A stretch of 47,661 nucleotides of DNA from Bacillota bacterium (GTDB taxonomy: Bacteria; Bacillota; Clostridia; Lachnospirales; Lachnospiraceae), in the NCBI GenBank assembly GCA_023460575.1, contig JAEWPQ010000138.1, forward strand, positions 1-47,661. The letters run 5' to 3'. This document shows, piece after piece, positions 15,218 to 23,751 of the stretch (position 1 is its first letter; the number at the start of each line of letters is the position of its first letter). The notes beneath the pieces were generated by a model, which was not told the DNA's origin, did no database searches, and saw nothing but the letters and a program-made list of their open reading frames with translations. The position numbers and the translations under genes were made by a program.

Positions 15218-16480
15218 ATGAATCCATATATGACCACTGCCCAGGAAACAGCAGATTCCGGTACTCTTCAGGTAGATGTTGTATCTTCGGAAAATAATTA
15301 CCCGATCCAGGACGCAGAAATTTCCATCTCCTATACAGGAGAACCCGGCAGTATTTTAGAAACTGTTACTACGGATAGTTCCGGACAGTCCGAAGCCGTA
15401 AGTTTGTCAGCACCACCCGTAGCTTTAAGTTTATCCCCCGGACTGCAGCAGCCATATTCGGAATATACTCTTTTTATCACTGCACAGGGCTTTGAACCCG
15501 TGGCCATCTCCGGAACACAGATCCTGGCAGAAACGGATGCAATTCAGCCAGTCCGGATGACGCCTGTAAGAGACGAAACAACTCCAGATGTTCCGATTAC
15601 CATTCCCGATCATACTCTATACGGGGATTATCCTCCAAAGATCGCAGAGGCTGAGGTAAAACCAGTTGCAGAAACCGGTGAAATCGTATTAAGCCGGGTT
15701 GTCGTTCCCCAGACAATCATCGTTCACGACGGCGTACCTACGGATCCGACAGCAACTAATTATTATGTCCCTTATGGCGATTATATTAAAAATGTCGCTT
15801 CCAGTGAAATTTATGCTACCTGGCCAAGAGAAACAATAATTGCCAATGTTTTGGCAATTATGAGTTTTACCTTAAACCGGGTTTATACGGAATGGTACAG
15901 AAATCAGGGATATAATTTTACCATTACTTCCTCTACCGCCTTTGACCATAAATGGATTTACGGCAGAAATATTTATGAAAGCATTTCCCAGATTGTTGAT
16001 GAAATCTTTAACAGCTACTTATCCCGGCCGGGAATCAAACAGCCAATCCTTACCCAGTACTGTGATGGAAACCGGGTAACATGTCCAAACTGGATGTCAC
16101 AATGGGGGAGCAACACCTTAGGAGAACAAGGCTATTCAGCCATTGAAATTCTCCGTAACTATTATGGAAGCAATATGTACATCAATATTGCAGAGCAGGT
16201 TTCCGGTGTTCCCTCCTCATTCCCGGGAAATAATCTATCTGTGGGGGCTTCCGGTGACAAGGTCCGCCAGGTTCAGGAACAGCTGGATACCATAGCCGGA
16301 GTTTATACCAGGATTCCCCGGATTACGGCAGATGGTATCTACGGACCAAATACGGCTGAGGCAGTCCGACAGTTTCAGTCCATATTCAAACTCCCGGTCA
16401 CAGGAGTCATTGACTTTGCAACCTGGTATAAGATCTCCCATATCTATGTTGGCATCACAAGAATTGCCGAATATTCTTAA
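15218..16480 (+). CDS. SleC-like spore cortex-lytic enzyme precursor (SpoIID-like domain plus PG-binding domain)
   Basis: 420 residues, close to the length of clostridial SleC. Order of parts: an N-terminal carboxypeptidase-regulatory/Ig-like prodomain (about 15-110, GTLQVDVVSSENNYPIQDAE); a Pro-rich linker; a SpoIID/LytB-like domain (about 185-325, VPYGDYIKNVASSEIYATWP through GYSAIEILRNYYGS); and a C-terminal PG_binding_1 domain (about 340-412, VRQVQEQLDTIAG, ADGIYGPNTAEAVRQFQ). There is no signal peptide, as expected if it is made in the mother cell and placed on the spore. SleC is made as an inactive precursor and cut at germination. AAGGGG precedes the ATG. Confidence 0.75.
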   Translation: MNPYMTTAQETADSGTLQVDVVSSENNYPIQDAEISISYTGEPGSILETVTTDSSGQSEAVSLSAPPVALSLSPGLQQPYSEYTLFITAQGFEPVAISGTQILAETDAIQPVRMTPVRDETTPDVPITIPDHTLYGDYPPKIAEAEVKPVAETGEIVLSRVVVPQTIIVHDGVPTDPTATNYYVPYGDYIKNVASSEIYATWPRETIIANVLAIMSFTLNRVYTEWYRNQGYNFTITSSTAFDHKWIYGRNIYESISQIVDEIFNSYLSRPGIKQPILTQYCDGNRVTCPNWMSQWGSNTLGEQGYSAIEILRNYYGSNMYINIAEQVSGVPSSFPGNNLSVGASGDKVRQVQEQLDTIAGVYTRIPRITADGIYGPNTAEAVRQFQSIFKLPVTGVIDFATWYKISHIYVGITRIAEYS

Positions 16481-16490
16481 ACTCCACAAA

Positions 16491-16550
16491 AGAGGGATAT
16501 TCCATCAGATGCAGAATCTGTATCCGACGAAATATCCCTCTCTTTTTTAT
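16491..16550. terminator. Bidirectional terminator between sleC-like and DUF368 genes
   Basis: GAGGGATATT pairs with AATATCCCTC around an inner CAGAT / ATCTG stem, followed by a T run on the plus strand. The two flanking genes converge on it. Confidence 0.85.
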
Positions 16551-16562
16551 TTCAGGTATTAA

Positions 16563-17465
16563 TTACCCCTCTCCCCCCAGAAGATCTGCAGCAACGTAAC
16601 CTAAGAGCGCCAGTGCGATCCCTCCCAGAAGTTCATAGATCTCCACTGAATTCCACGGCACATCCCATAAAATTACAAAGGGCGAGGAAACCACCAGACC
16701 AATGATCACCCGGTACATCTGGTGTTCATAAAGAGTCAAAAGGCGCTCCACCACCCTGGCAAATAAAAGAACACCTGTAAGCATGCCTAAAAAATATGGG
16801 AACAATACCATTCCATTTTTCATAAAACTGTGAAAATCAAGGGCACAGGCCGCTCTGATGCAGGCGTTGTTCGTCTGTAAAACAGGTTCATAAAAACCCA
16901 GCATCATCATTATCATTGAACCGCTTACACCCGGTACAATCATGGTAGCTGCTGCCAGAAGCCCCACTGCAAAAAGAGTCACAACCCAGTATTTTCCTGA
17001 CGATAAATATTCCGCTCCTGATGCCATGGCAAAGCCCTCTCCGCTATGGCCATAAGCGATCACCAATTCTGCCCCATATGTAATTAAAATCACGATACCA
17101 CAGGTGATGCCGGCAGTAACAATCCCTTTCCATAAGTCATTTTTCTTTCCGGAAAAAGCTTTGCGCGAAAGCGCAGGAAGACCTCCTCCGATTAATCCAA
17201 GAAATGACAGCTTCGTCTGAAGGGGATAGGTATGAAACAGATATTCAAACGCCAGTGACAAAAAAATTACGCCAGCAACCGCACCAATTCCGTAGGGAAG
17301 GAGAAGCCTTATACTTTTCACCGGCTCCTTAAAAAGCCGGTTTACTGCATGGATGATCTTATCATAGACACCCATGGTGATGGCCAGTACCCCACCGCTG
17401 ATGCCCGGCAGTATATTTGCCACACCAATAATCACACCTTTTAAAAGCTCACCGATATACTTCAT
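16563..17465 (-). CDS. DUF368 (PopT-type) polyprenyl-phosphate transporter family protein
   Basis: 300-residue polytopic membrane protein. The N-terminal block GVIIGVANILPGISGGVLAITMGVYD and the second half-repeat MIVPGVSGSMIMMMLGFYEPV are the paired signatures of DUF368. Members of this family were recently shown to return undecaprenyl phosphate across the membrane for cell-wall synthesis (PopT). That function is from the family, not from this sequence. GCAGGAGG precedes the ATG. It is followed by other cell-envelope genes, which fits. Confidence 0.9.
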   Translation of the reverse strand: MKYIGELLKGVIIGVANILPGISGGVLAITMGVYDKIIHAVNRLFKEPVKSIRLLLPYGIGAVAGVIFLSLAFEYLFHTYPLQTKLSFLGLIGGGLPALSRKAFSGKKNDLWKGIVTAGITCGIVILITYGAELVIAYGHSGEGFAMASGAEYLSSGKYWVVTLFAVGLLAAATMIVPGVSGSMIMMMLGFYEPVLQTNNACIRAACALDFHSFMKNGMVLFPYFLGMLTGVLLFARVVERLLTLYEHQMYRVIIGLVVSSPFVILWDVPWNSVEIYELLGGIALALLGYVAADLLGGEG

Positions 17466-17499
17466 GCAATACCTCCTGCATTAATCCGTATATCCAATC

Positions 17500-18144
17500 C
17501 TATGCCTCTTTTACCGCTTCTAATACATCTTTTACCTGAATCAGCTTATAATCCGCAAGACTCTGGTCAAATCCATACCTTGTATCAGTCACTGCCGCAA
17601 TCTTAAGCCCTGCCCTGTGTGCAGCTGTTATTCCAATGGTGGAATCCTCCACAGCCAGACATTCTTCGGGTTTTAACTTAAGCTGCGAGACGGTATATAA
17701 ATAGATCTCCGGATCGGGTTTGCTCTTTTTAAACTGCTCTCCGCTCACCACTGCCTCAAAATACTCCCGGATTCCATTTTCCTTAAGAACCCGCTCCACC
17801 AGTTCCAAATGGGTGGAGGACGCCAGCGCCAGACGAAAACCTGCGTGTTTTAACTGTTTTAATGTATCGGTTACCTCCGGGCGGTAAATGCGGCGGTAAT
17901 CAATCTCACCATAGATATCCCGCCGGCGGAATTCTGTTCTTAACTCTTCCCATGTTTGTCCATTAGAAACAGCCCGTTCCACTACCTCCCAGCATTCCTG
18001 TTTCGTTGCTCCCACCATGGGATACAAATCCTCCAGCTTTACATCGGGATTTTTCTTTTTTGCAAACTCCATCTGATATTGCAGATACACTCCCTCGCTG
18101 TCAATAATAACGCCATCCATATCAAATATCACTGCCTTAATCAT
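17500..18144 (-). CDS. HAD-superfamily hydrolase (beta-phosphoglucomutase-like)
   Basis: 214 residues. HAD motif I is VIFDMDGVIIDSE (nucleophile and acid Asp), motif II LALASST, motif III Lys in FKKSKPDPEIYL, and motif IV AVEDSTIGI. The helical cap sits after motif I, as in the phosphoglycolate phosphatase / beta-phosphoglucomutase subgroup. The substrate cannot be assigned. I choose the ATG at 18144 because GAGGAGA is 5 nt before it; an upstream in-frame ATG at 18180 lacks a ribosome site. Confidence 0.88.
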   Translation of the reverse strand: MIKAVIFDMDGVIIDSEGVYLQYQMEFAKKKNPDVKLEDLYPMVGATKQECWEVVERAVSNGQTWEELRTEFRRRDIYGEIDYRRIYRPEVTDTLKQLKHAGFRLALASSTHLELVERVLKENGIREYFEAVVSGEQFKKSKPDPEIYLYTVSQLKLKPEECLAVEDSTIGITAAHRAGLKIAAVTDTRYGFDQSLADYKLIQVKDVLEAVKEA

Positions 18145-18270
18145 AATTCTCTCCTCTGTGCTCATTCTGATTAAGACCATACGACAAAAAGAAGCAGCTT
18201 GTCAAGTCAAAGAAAAAGAGACAGCCGGAAGAGATGATTCTTTTTCACTCCTTCCGGCCGCTCCCCAGCC

Positions 18271-19053
18271 TCAATATACCGCCGGGCGTTTCACCATAAA
18301 TGTGCTGTGCCCCAGCTGCCTGAGGGCCTGCTCCATTTTAACCGCATTGTCCATATTTCGGAATGCGCCTACACGAACCTTGTATAATCCGTCTTCATAA
18401 ACTACAAATGCAGGAAATCCCTGGGATTTTAATATATTAACCTGATTTTCTGCCAGAGAACGCACCCTGAAAGCACCGGTCTGTACCTGATAATACTGGA
18501 TCTGGGTCTCTTCCTGCTGCTGTATGGTATTTAAAATACCACTGGCAATGGCCTGGGCAATCTCATCAAAGTGATCGTCAAAAAGATAATTATCTGCTTC
18601 ATTATCTATAAATCCAACCTCCACTAAGACAGAGGGAAGCTTTGTTCTTCTCAGCACTACCAGCCCCGGGCGTTCCACCGTTCCTAAATTGGTAAATCCA
18701 ACAGCACCAAGGGCTTCTCCGATATTCTTTGCAAGCATTCCCTGGGCGCCTTTGTTTTCAAAAACAACGGTCTCAACTCCGGATCCGGTTCCTGGAACCG
18801 GCATGGCATTACGGTGAATGGATACAAAAAAATCCGCTTCCGCATCATTGGCCATCATGGCTTTTTCAAGGGGTGTATTATAGGTATCGTCAGTTCTTGT
18901 ATACCTGACATCAACTCCGTTGTCTGCAAGGATTTTCCCGACAGCAAGCGCAAGTTTTAAGTTATCATCTTTTTCCTGCCGCTCAATATAGGATGCACCC
19001 GGGTCCGCACCGCCGTGACCGGCATCTATTACCACGATCTTTCTCTCAGCCAA
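18271..19053 (-). CDS. N-acetylmuramoyl-L-alanine amidase, CwlC-like, with SPOR domain and no signal peptide
   Basis: 260 residues. Amidase_3 zinc domain: VVIDAGHGGADPGA (first His), YIERQEKDD (Glu), FVSIHRNAM (second His) and LVEVGFIDNEADNYLF (catalytic Glu). The C-terminal SPOR domain (about 185-258, QYYQVQTGAFRVRSLAENQV) binds denuded glycan. The start is TTG at 19053, 8 nt after AAAGGAG; a GTG at 19071 overlaps that site and is rejected. No signal peptide precedes the catalytic domain. This is the arrangement of Bacillus CwlC, which lyses the mother-cell wall late in sporulation, so a similar role is inferred. Confidence 0.85.
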   Translation of the reverse strand: MAERKIVVIDAGHGGADPGASYIERQEKDDNLKLALAVGKILADNGVDVRYTRTDDTYNTPLEKAMMANDAEADFFVSIHRNAMPVPGTGSGVETVVFENKGAQGMLAKNIGEALGAVGFTNLGTVERPGLVVLRRTKLPSVLVEVGFIDNEADNYLFDDHFDEIAQAIASGILNTIQQQEETQIQYYQVQTGAFRVRSLAENQVNILKSQGFPAFVVYEDGLYKVRVGAFRNMDNAVKMEQALRQLGHSTFMVKRPAVY

Positions 19054-19132
19054 AAGAAAAACTCCTTTCACATACCTCTATTCTATAAAGTATGTAAAAG
19101 AAGTGTTCTCCGTACCATTTTCAGACCATGAT

Positions 19133-19588
19133 TTAATCATTTTCTCCTAATTCCGCCATAACATCCACGCCCCTTGGTCCAACCGGAGTGGAGAAGACGA
19201 TCTGGGTACTGGTCTTTCCGTACTTCTGGAGCTGTCCGATGAAAATATCCAGTTCCATGGTGCTTTGAAATGCCACCTTAATCAGCATGGAATAATCTCC
19301 AGTCACGCAATTGCATTCCAATACATTGGGTATGGAATCCATGTAGGAATAGAACTGAATTTTATCCACCGGCGACACATCCAGATTCACAAACGCAATG
19401 ATATGATATCCCAGCTTCATGGGATCCACTGATGCATGATAACCTGTAATAATTTTTTCCCGCTCCAGCTTTTCAATTCTGGAGGAAACAGCAGGCGAAG
19501 ACAAAAAGGTATTTTCTGCTATGTTCTTTAAAGATGCCCGGGCGTTCTTCTGCAGTGTCTGCACTATTTTCTTATCAATATCGTCCAT
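19133..19588 (-). CDS. Lrp/AsnC-family transcriptional regulator
   Basis: 151 residues. The N-terminal AsnC-type HTH (DIDKKIVQTLQKNARASLKNIA, then SSPAVSSRIEKLEREKIITGY) is followed by a RAM/ligand domain (LGYHIIAFVNLDVSP, NVLECNCVTGDYSMLIKV). Such proteins sense amino acids and form octamers. It lies just downstream of dapL and has its own promoter and leader terminator. A strong AAGGAGGA ribosome site precedes the ATG. Control of amino-acid or DAP metabolism is plausible by context only. Confidence 0.92.
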   Translation of the reverse strand: MDDIDKKIVQTLQKNARASLKNIAENTFLSSPAVSSRIEKLEREKIITGYHASVDPMKLGYHIIAFVNLDVSPVDKIQFYSYMDSIPNVLECNCVTGDYSMLIKVAFQSTMELDIFIGQLQKYGKTSTQIVFSTPVGPRGVDVMAELGEND

Positions 19589-19605
19589 ATCTTCCTCCTT
19601 GAATT

Positions 19606-19644
19606 AAAAAAAGCGCCAGTACCACCAAAGTACTGAACGCTTTT
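19606..19644 (-). terminator. Terminator hairpin between the lrp promoter and lrp start (attenuator candidate)
   Basis: On the minus strand AAAAGCG and CGCTTTT form the base and AGTAC / GTACT the top of a hairpin with a 7-nt loop, ending in a run of seven T. It ends the glnA-dapL transcript, but because the lrp promoter is upstream of it, lrp mRNA must also cross it. Confidence 0.85.
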
Positions 19645-19690
19645 GTTCTAACAAATTAAGCCTAAACCTTATTAATCTTTTCTTATCAAT

Positions 19691-19719
19691 ATCATAACCA
19701 ATTATTAAATACTTGTCAA
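19691..19719 (-). promoter_or_regulatory. lrp promoter, directly after the dapL stop
   Basis: Minus-strand TTGACA (19714-19719), 17-nt spacer, TATGAT (19691-19696). Near-consensus. It starts 4 nt after the dapL stop codon and predicts a leader of about 95 nt before lrp. Confidence 0.8.
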
Positions 19720-19722
19720 CGT

Positions 19723-20952
19723 TTATTTTATTAAGGACGGCATCTTTTTCATCCGTTCAATGGCTTCCACCGTATTTTCATAGGTTCCGAACGCGGTAAG
19801 GCGGAAGTACCCTTCCCCGCTTGGACCGAATCCGCTTCCAGGTGTTCCAACAACACTGGCTTCCTCCAAAAGCCGGTCAAAGAAGTCCCAGGAGGTCATT
19901 CCTTCCGGCACCTTTAACCAGATATAAGGAGCGTTGACACCTCCGTAAACTTCACAGCCCGCTTCTTTTAAACCATCGTAGATCACCTGTGCATTTCTCA
20001 TGTAATAGGCAACCTGCTCTTTTAGCTGAGCCTTGCCCTCTTTGGAATAAACCGCTGTTCCTGCTTTCTGAATGATGTAGGGAGCGCCGTTAAACTTGGT
20101 TCCGTGGCGTCTTGCCCATAAGGAATGAAGCATGACACCTCCCCGCTCCAGTGATTTGGGGATAACGGTAAAGCCAAGGCGTACACCGGTAAAACCGGCA
20201 TTCTTTGAAAATGAGCGAAATTCAATGGCGCAGGTTTTTGCTCCCTCTATCTCATAGATGGTATGAGGTACATCATCCTGGGCAATATAAGCTTCATAAG
20301 CAGCGTCGTAAAGGATAACTGCTCCTGTTTCATTGGCATAATCCACCCATACCTTCAACTGGTCTCTGTTAAGAGTGGTTCCTGTTGGGTTGTTAGGAAC
20401 ACATAAGTAAATAAGATCCGGGGTCTCCCCTGGAAGCTGGGGTACAAAATGATTCTCCGCTGTGCAGGGCATGTAAATGACGTTGCTCCACTTACCTGTC
20501 TTTTCATCATATTCACCGGTTCTTCCAGCCATAACGTTGGAATCTACGTAAACCGGATAAACAGGGTCACAAACTGCAATTTTACAGTTCTGGTCAAATA
20601 TCTCCTGAATATTTCCGCAGTCGCTCTTTGCTCCGTCAGATACAAAAATCTCATCAGCCGAAATCTGGCATCCCTTTGCAATGTAATCTTCACCGGCAAT
20701 CAGTTCTCTTAAAAAACCGTATCCAAGATCCGGTGCATATCCATGAAATGTCTCTGCCGCTCCCATCTCATTCACGGCCCCGTGAAGCTCCTCAATAATT
20801 GCCGGAGCAATGGGCTGTGTGACGTCACCGATTCCAAGACGGATCACCTTTTTACCGGGATTTGCCTCTATATAAGCATTTACCTTTTTTGCGATGGTGG
20901 AAAACAGATAGCTTCCGGGTAATTTTAAATAGTTTTCATTGATCTTAACCAT
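19723..20952 (-). CDS. dapL: LL-diaminopimelate aminotransferase
   Basis: 409 residues, the usual length for DapL. It converts tetrahydrodipicolinate directly to LL-DAP with glutamate as donor, bypassing the succinylase and acetylase branches. Fold-type I PLP enzyme: VIRLGIGDVTQPIAPAII near the N-terminus is DapL-specific, LCVPNNPTGTTL is present, and the PLP lysine is in SFSKNAGFTGVRLG. GGAGG precedes the ATG. It lies 16 nt after dapF, so LL-DAP is passed to the epimerase encoded by the adjacent gene. Confidence 0.96.
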   Translation of the reverse strand: MVKINENYLKLPGSYLFSTIAKKVNAYIEANPGKKVIRLGIGDVTQPIAPAIIEELHGAVNEMGAAETFHGYAPDLGYGFLRELIAGEDYIAKGCQISADEIFVSDGAKSDCGNIQEIFDQNCKIAVCDPVYPVYVDSNVMAGRTGEYDEKTGKWSNVIYMPCTAENHFVPQLPGETPDLIYLCVPNNPTGTTLNRDQLKVWVDYANETGAVILYDAAYEAYIAQDDVPHTIYEIEGAKTCAIEFRSFSKNAGFTGVRLGFTVIPKSLERGGVMLHSLWARRHGTKFNGAPYIIQKAGTAVYSKEGKAQLKEQVAYYMRNAQVIYDGLKEAGCEVYGGVNAPYIWLKVPEGMTSWDFFDRLLEEASVVGTPGSGFGPSGEGYFRLTAFGTYENTVEAIERMKKMPSLIK

Positions 20953-20968
20953 AGGTTCCTCCTGTATT

Positions 20969-21781
20969 TTAAAGATTGTTTATGTCGAACTCTCCCTCAA
21001 ACACTTCCACAGCAGGACCTGTCATAAACACATGACCGCTCCCTTCTCTGTCCCAGTGAATGGTCAAGTTTCCGCCTTTTAATGATACTTCAACTGTATT
21101 GCCGGTTCGTCCGCAAAGCGCGGAAGCGACTGCACTGGCTGTTGCTCCGGTCCCGCACGCCCACGTCTCCCCGCTTCCTCTCTCCCACACCCGCATGCGG
21201 ATGTGCTTCGGACTCATAACCTGAATAAATTCAGAATTGGTTCGCTGGGGAAAACGCTCATGATTCTCAAATCCAGGTCCCACAGACTCTAAATCCAGGC
21301 TGTCAATGTCATCCATATAGTAAACTGCATGGGGATTTCCCATGGAAATTCCTATAAATTCATAATCCGTGCCATTCACACAGATTGGTTCCGCAACCTG
21401 GCTGGTCACTTCCGGGATGCCCATATCTACCGTTAAAAGAACTGCCTTTCCGTTTTCCTCCGTCACTTTTAAATGCTTGATTCCTGCACCGGTTTCCACA
21501 TCAAACTCTGTCTTTTCTACCAGATGATGATCAAACACATATTTTCCCACACATCGGATTCCATTGCCGCACATGGGGCTCTCTGAACCGTCAGCGTTAA
21601 ACATGCGCATACGGCAGTCAGCCGCCTCAGACGGACAGATCAAAATCAAACCGTCCGATCCGATTCCGAAATGCCGGTCACTGACCAATTTTGAAAGTTC
21701 TGCCGGATTCTCAACCGATTCTTCAAAGCAGTTAATATACACATAATCGTTTCCGATTCCCTGCATTTTAGTAAATTTCAT
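20969..21781 (-). CDS. dapF: Diaminopimelate epimerase (canonical, Cys/Cys)
   Basis: 270 residues. Cofactor-independent epimerase that turns LL-DAP into meso-DAP for peptidoglycan and lysine. Both catalytic cysteines are present: Cys71 in SPMCGNGIRC and Cys209 in GETWACGTGATA. Substrate-binding blocks are also visible: KMQGIGNDYV, MFNADGSE, SMGNPHAV and ERGSGE. It sits between the ANTAR gene and dapL with 16-nt gaps on both sides. It is the ordinary dapF of this window and contrasts with the altered paralogue at 39905-40765. Confidence 0.97.
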   Translation of the reverse strand: MKFTKMQGIGNDYVYINCFEESVENPAELSKLVSDRHFGIGSDGLILICPSEAADCRMRMFNADGSESPMCGNGIRCVGKYVFDHHLVEKTEFDVETGAGIKHLKVTEENGKAVLLTVDMGIPEVTSQVAEPICVNGTDYEFIGISMGNPHAVYYMDDIDSLDLESVGPGFENHERFPQRTNSEFIQVMSPKHIRMRVWERGSGETWACGTGATASAVASALCGRTGNTVEVSLKGGNLTIHWDREGSGHVFMTGPAVEVFEGEFDINNL

Positions 21782-21797
21782 CTTAATCCCCCACCTG

Positions 21798-22346
21798 TTA
21801 AATATTAATAAGGCTCATGATCATCTGTGCAGTTTCCACCATATTGGTTCCACTGTCCATGCTGCACTTTTGAATGTAACGATGTGCGTCTGCTTCTGAC
21901 ATATGGTTTCGTTCCATCAAAAGCTCCTTGGCCTGCTTAATCAGTTCCTGTTCTTCTCCGCTTCTCTCCTTTGGATGGCTCTTTAACTTCTTCCGCCTTT
22001 TTGCCAGAGATTCCATCATCATCTCTAACGTGCTTAAAAGATCCTGAACCTTTAAAGGCAGTCCAAGACAGACCACATCCTCCGGTGCTCTGCCGCTCCA
22101 CTGGCTGGGAGATGCCACAAGCAGCATCAGCATCCCTTTGGGAAGACATTCATACATCTCCTGATACACCATATCTGCAAATCTGCAGCCGCATATCACG
22201 ATTCCGCTGCCCAGTTCATCAGCACTGTTCACTGCCTGAGCGCCGGAGGTGCAGACTGCCGAAACCGTAAAGCCGTTTTTCATAAGAATATTCTTTATAT
22301 TTTTCGCATCCTCTGCCTTTGAAAATGCCACAATCACATTGGTCAA
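21798..22346 (-). CDS. ANTAR-domain antiterminator with a degenerate receiver domain
   Basis: 182 residues. The C-terminal ANTAR RNA-binding domain (about 122-180) shows EEQELIKQAKELLMERNHMSEADAHRYIQ, matching the family pattern. The N-terminal part has the receiver fold, but the phospho-acceptor position reads VICGCRF where a typical receiver has an Asp, and the acidic pocket is replaced by FSKAED. It is therefore unlikely to be switched by ordinary phosphorylation. It lies 42 nt after glnA. ANTAR genes beside glnA in clostridia are thought to act on the glnA leader, and a candidate leader is present here. Confidence 0.88.
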   Translation of the reverse strand: MTNVIVAFSKAEDAKNIKNILMKNGFTVSAVCTSGAQAVNSADELGSGIVICGCRFADMVYQEMYECLPKGMLMLLVASPSQWSGRAPEDVVCLGLPLKVQDLLSTLEMMMESLAKRRKKLKSHPKERSGEEQELIKQAKELLMERNHMSEADAHRYIQKCSMDSGTNMVETAQMIMSLINI

Positions 22347-22388
22347 ACACTCTCACCTCCAGATAACAGTATCAGGGAACAGAATTAA

Positions 22389-23726
22389 TTAATACTTGTA
22401 TAAGTATTCTTCCACTTCCCAGTCCGTTACCTGAGCACGGAACACCCTCCATTCGGCTTCCTTTGCTTCCAGGTATTTGGTATAAATGTGCTCGCCCAGA
22501 ACTTCCTTCATAAACTCATCCTTACGGAATGCTTCAATGGCCTCTCCCAGTGTCTCAGGCAGCTGCTCGATTCCTTTTGCAGCCATCTCCTCGACAGACA
22601 TGGAATAACCGTTGCAGTCCACGCTATCAGGCGGAGTCATCTTCTTTTCTATGCCGTCAAGACCTGCTGCCAGACAGGCTGCAAGGGCCAGATAGGGATT
22701 TACTGCAGAATCCGGGCTGCGAAGCTCGATCCGGGTGCTTTCTCCTCTTGCACATGGAATCTTGATAAGAGAACTGCGGTTTGAGCGGGCAGACCATGCC
22801 ACGTAAACCGGAGCATCGTATCCGGGAACAAGACGTTTATAGGAATTAACCAGCGGATTGGTTAATATTGTCATTCCCTTCATGTGATGAAGAATGCCTG
22901 CCATAAACTGATATGCGGTCTGGCTTAACCCCAGCTCATCCTCTTTATCTTCAAACATATTCTTACCTGTTATATCAGAAAGAGACATATTAATGTGCAT
23001 ACCGGAGCCATTGACACCTGCTTTTGGCTTAGGCATAAAGGTGGCATGAAGTCCGTGGCGCTTTGCAATGGCCTTGACTGCCATTTTAAATGTCATAATA
23101 TTATCAGCTGTCACCATACCTTCTGCATACTGAAAATCAATCTCATGCTGTCCTGGTGCGATCTCGTGATGGGAGGCCTCAATCATAAAACCCATCTCTT
23201 CCAGAGTGAGTATCATGTCTCTGCGGACATTCTCCGCCTGGTCAATGGGTGCCACATCAAAATAACCGGCCATTTCGTGGGTATCCGTGGTAGGACGTCC
23301 CTCCTCATCCATATGAAAGAGAAAGAATTCGCATTCCGGACCTGCATGAAAAACAAAGCCCATGTCACTGGCTTTTTTCAGTACCTTCTTCATTACGAAC
23401 CTGGGATCTCCTTCAAAAGGAGTCTGGTCCGGACAGTGTACATCACACATCAGTCTTGCAACTTTCCCCTGCTGGGGACGCCATGGGAATATCTCAAAGG
23501 TATCCAGATCCGGATAGAGATACATATCAGATTCTTCACTTCTAACAAAGCCCTCTATGGAAGAACCATCAAACATACAGCGGTTTTCCAGTGCTTTTCC
23601 CAGCATATTCTTTGTGATTGCCACATTTTTCAGCATGCCGAATATATCCGTAAACTGAAGACGGATAAATTCCACATCTTCTTCTTCCACAATGCGGAAA
23701 ATATCTTCTTTGCTATACTTGCTCAT
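22389..23726 (-). CDS. glnA: Glutamine synthetase, type I-alpha
   Basis: 445 residues. It makes glutamine from glutamate, ammonia and ATP. Conserved blocks: FTDIFGMLKNVAI, MFDGSSIEGF, GPECEFFLF, ASHHEIAPGQHEIDF (metal-ligand Glu), NGSGMHINMSL and VAWSARSNRSSLIKIP. The adenylylation Tyr loop of GSI-beta is absent, which places it in the GSI-alpha group, usually feedback-inhibited and regulated at the gene level. The start at 23726 (MSKYSKEDIF) has AAGGAGAG upstream; the longer in-frame ORF to 23789 runs into the leader terminator and is rejected. It is probably the first gene of glnA-ANTAR-dapF-dapL. Confidence 0.97.
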   Translation of the reverse strand: MSKYSKEDIFRIVEEEDVEFIRLQFTDIFGMLKNVAITKNMLGKALENRCMFDGSSIEGFVRSEESDMYLYPDLDTFEIFPWRPQQGKVARLMCDVHCPDQTPFEGDPRFVMKKVLKKASDMGFVFHAGPECEFFLFHMDEEGRPTTDTHEMAGYFDVAPIDQAENVRRDMILTLEEMGFMIEASHHEIAPGQHEIDFQYAEGMVTADNIMTFKMAVKAIAKRHGLHATFMPKPKAGVNGSGMHINMSLSDITGKNMFEDKEDELGLSQTAYQFMAGILHHMKGMTILTNPLVNSYKRLVPGYDAPVYVAWSARSNRSSLIKIPCARGESTRIELRSPDSAVNPYLALAACLAAGLDGIEKKMTPPDSVDCNGYSMSVEEMAAKGIEQLPETLGEAIEAFRKDEFMKEVLGEHIYTKYLEAKEAEWRVFRAQVTDWEVEEYLYKY

Positions 23727-23751
23727 AAAACACTCTCCTTTTCTCATGATT

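Noticed and set aside
19589..19722. T-box riboswitch before lrp
   Set aside because: The leader is only about 95 nt and lacks the conserved T-box sequence and specifier stem.
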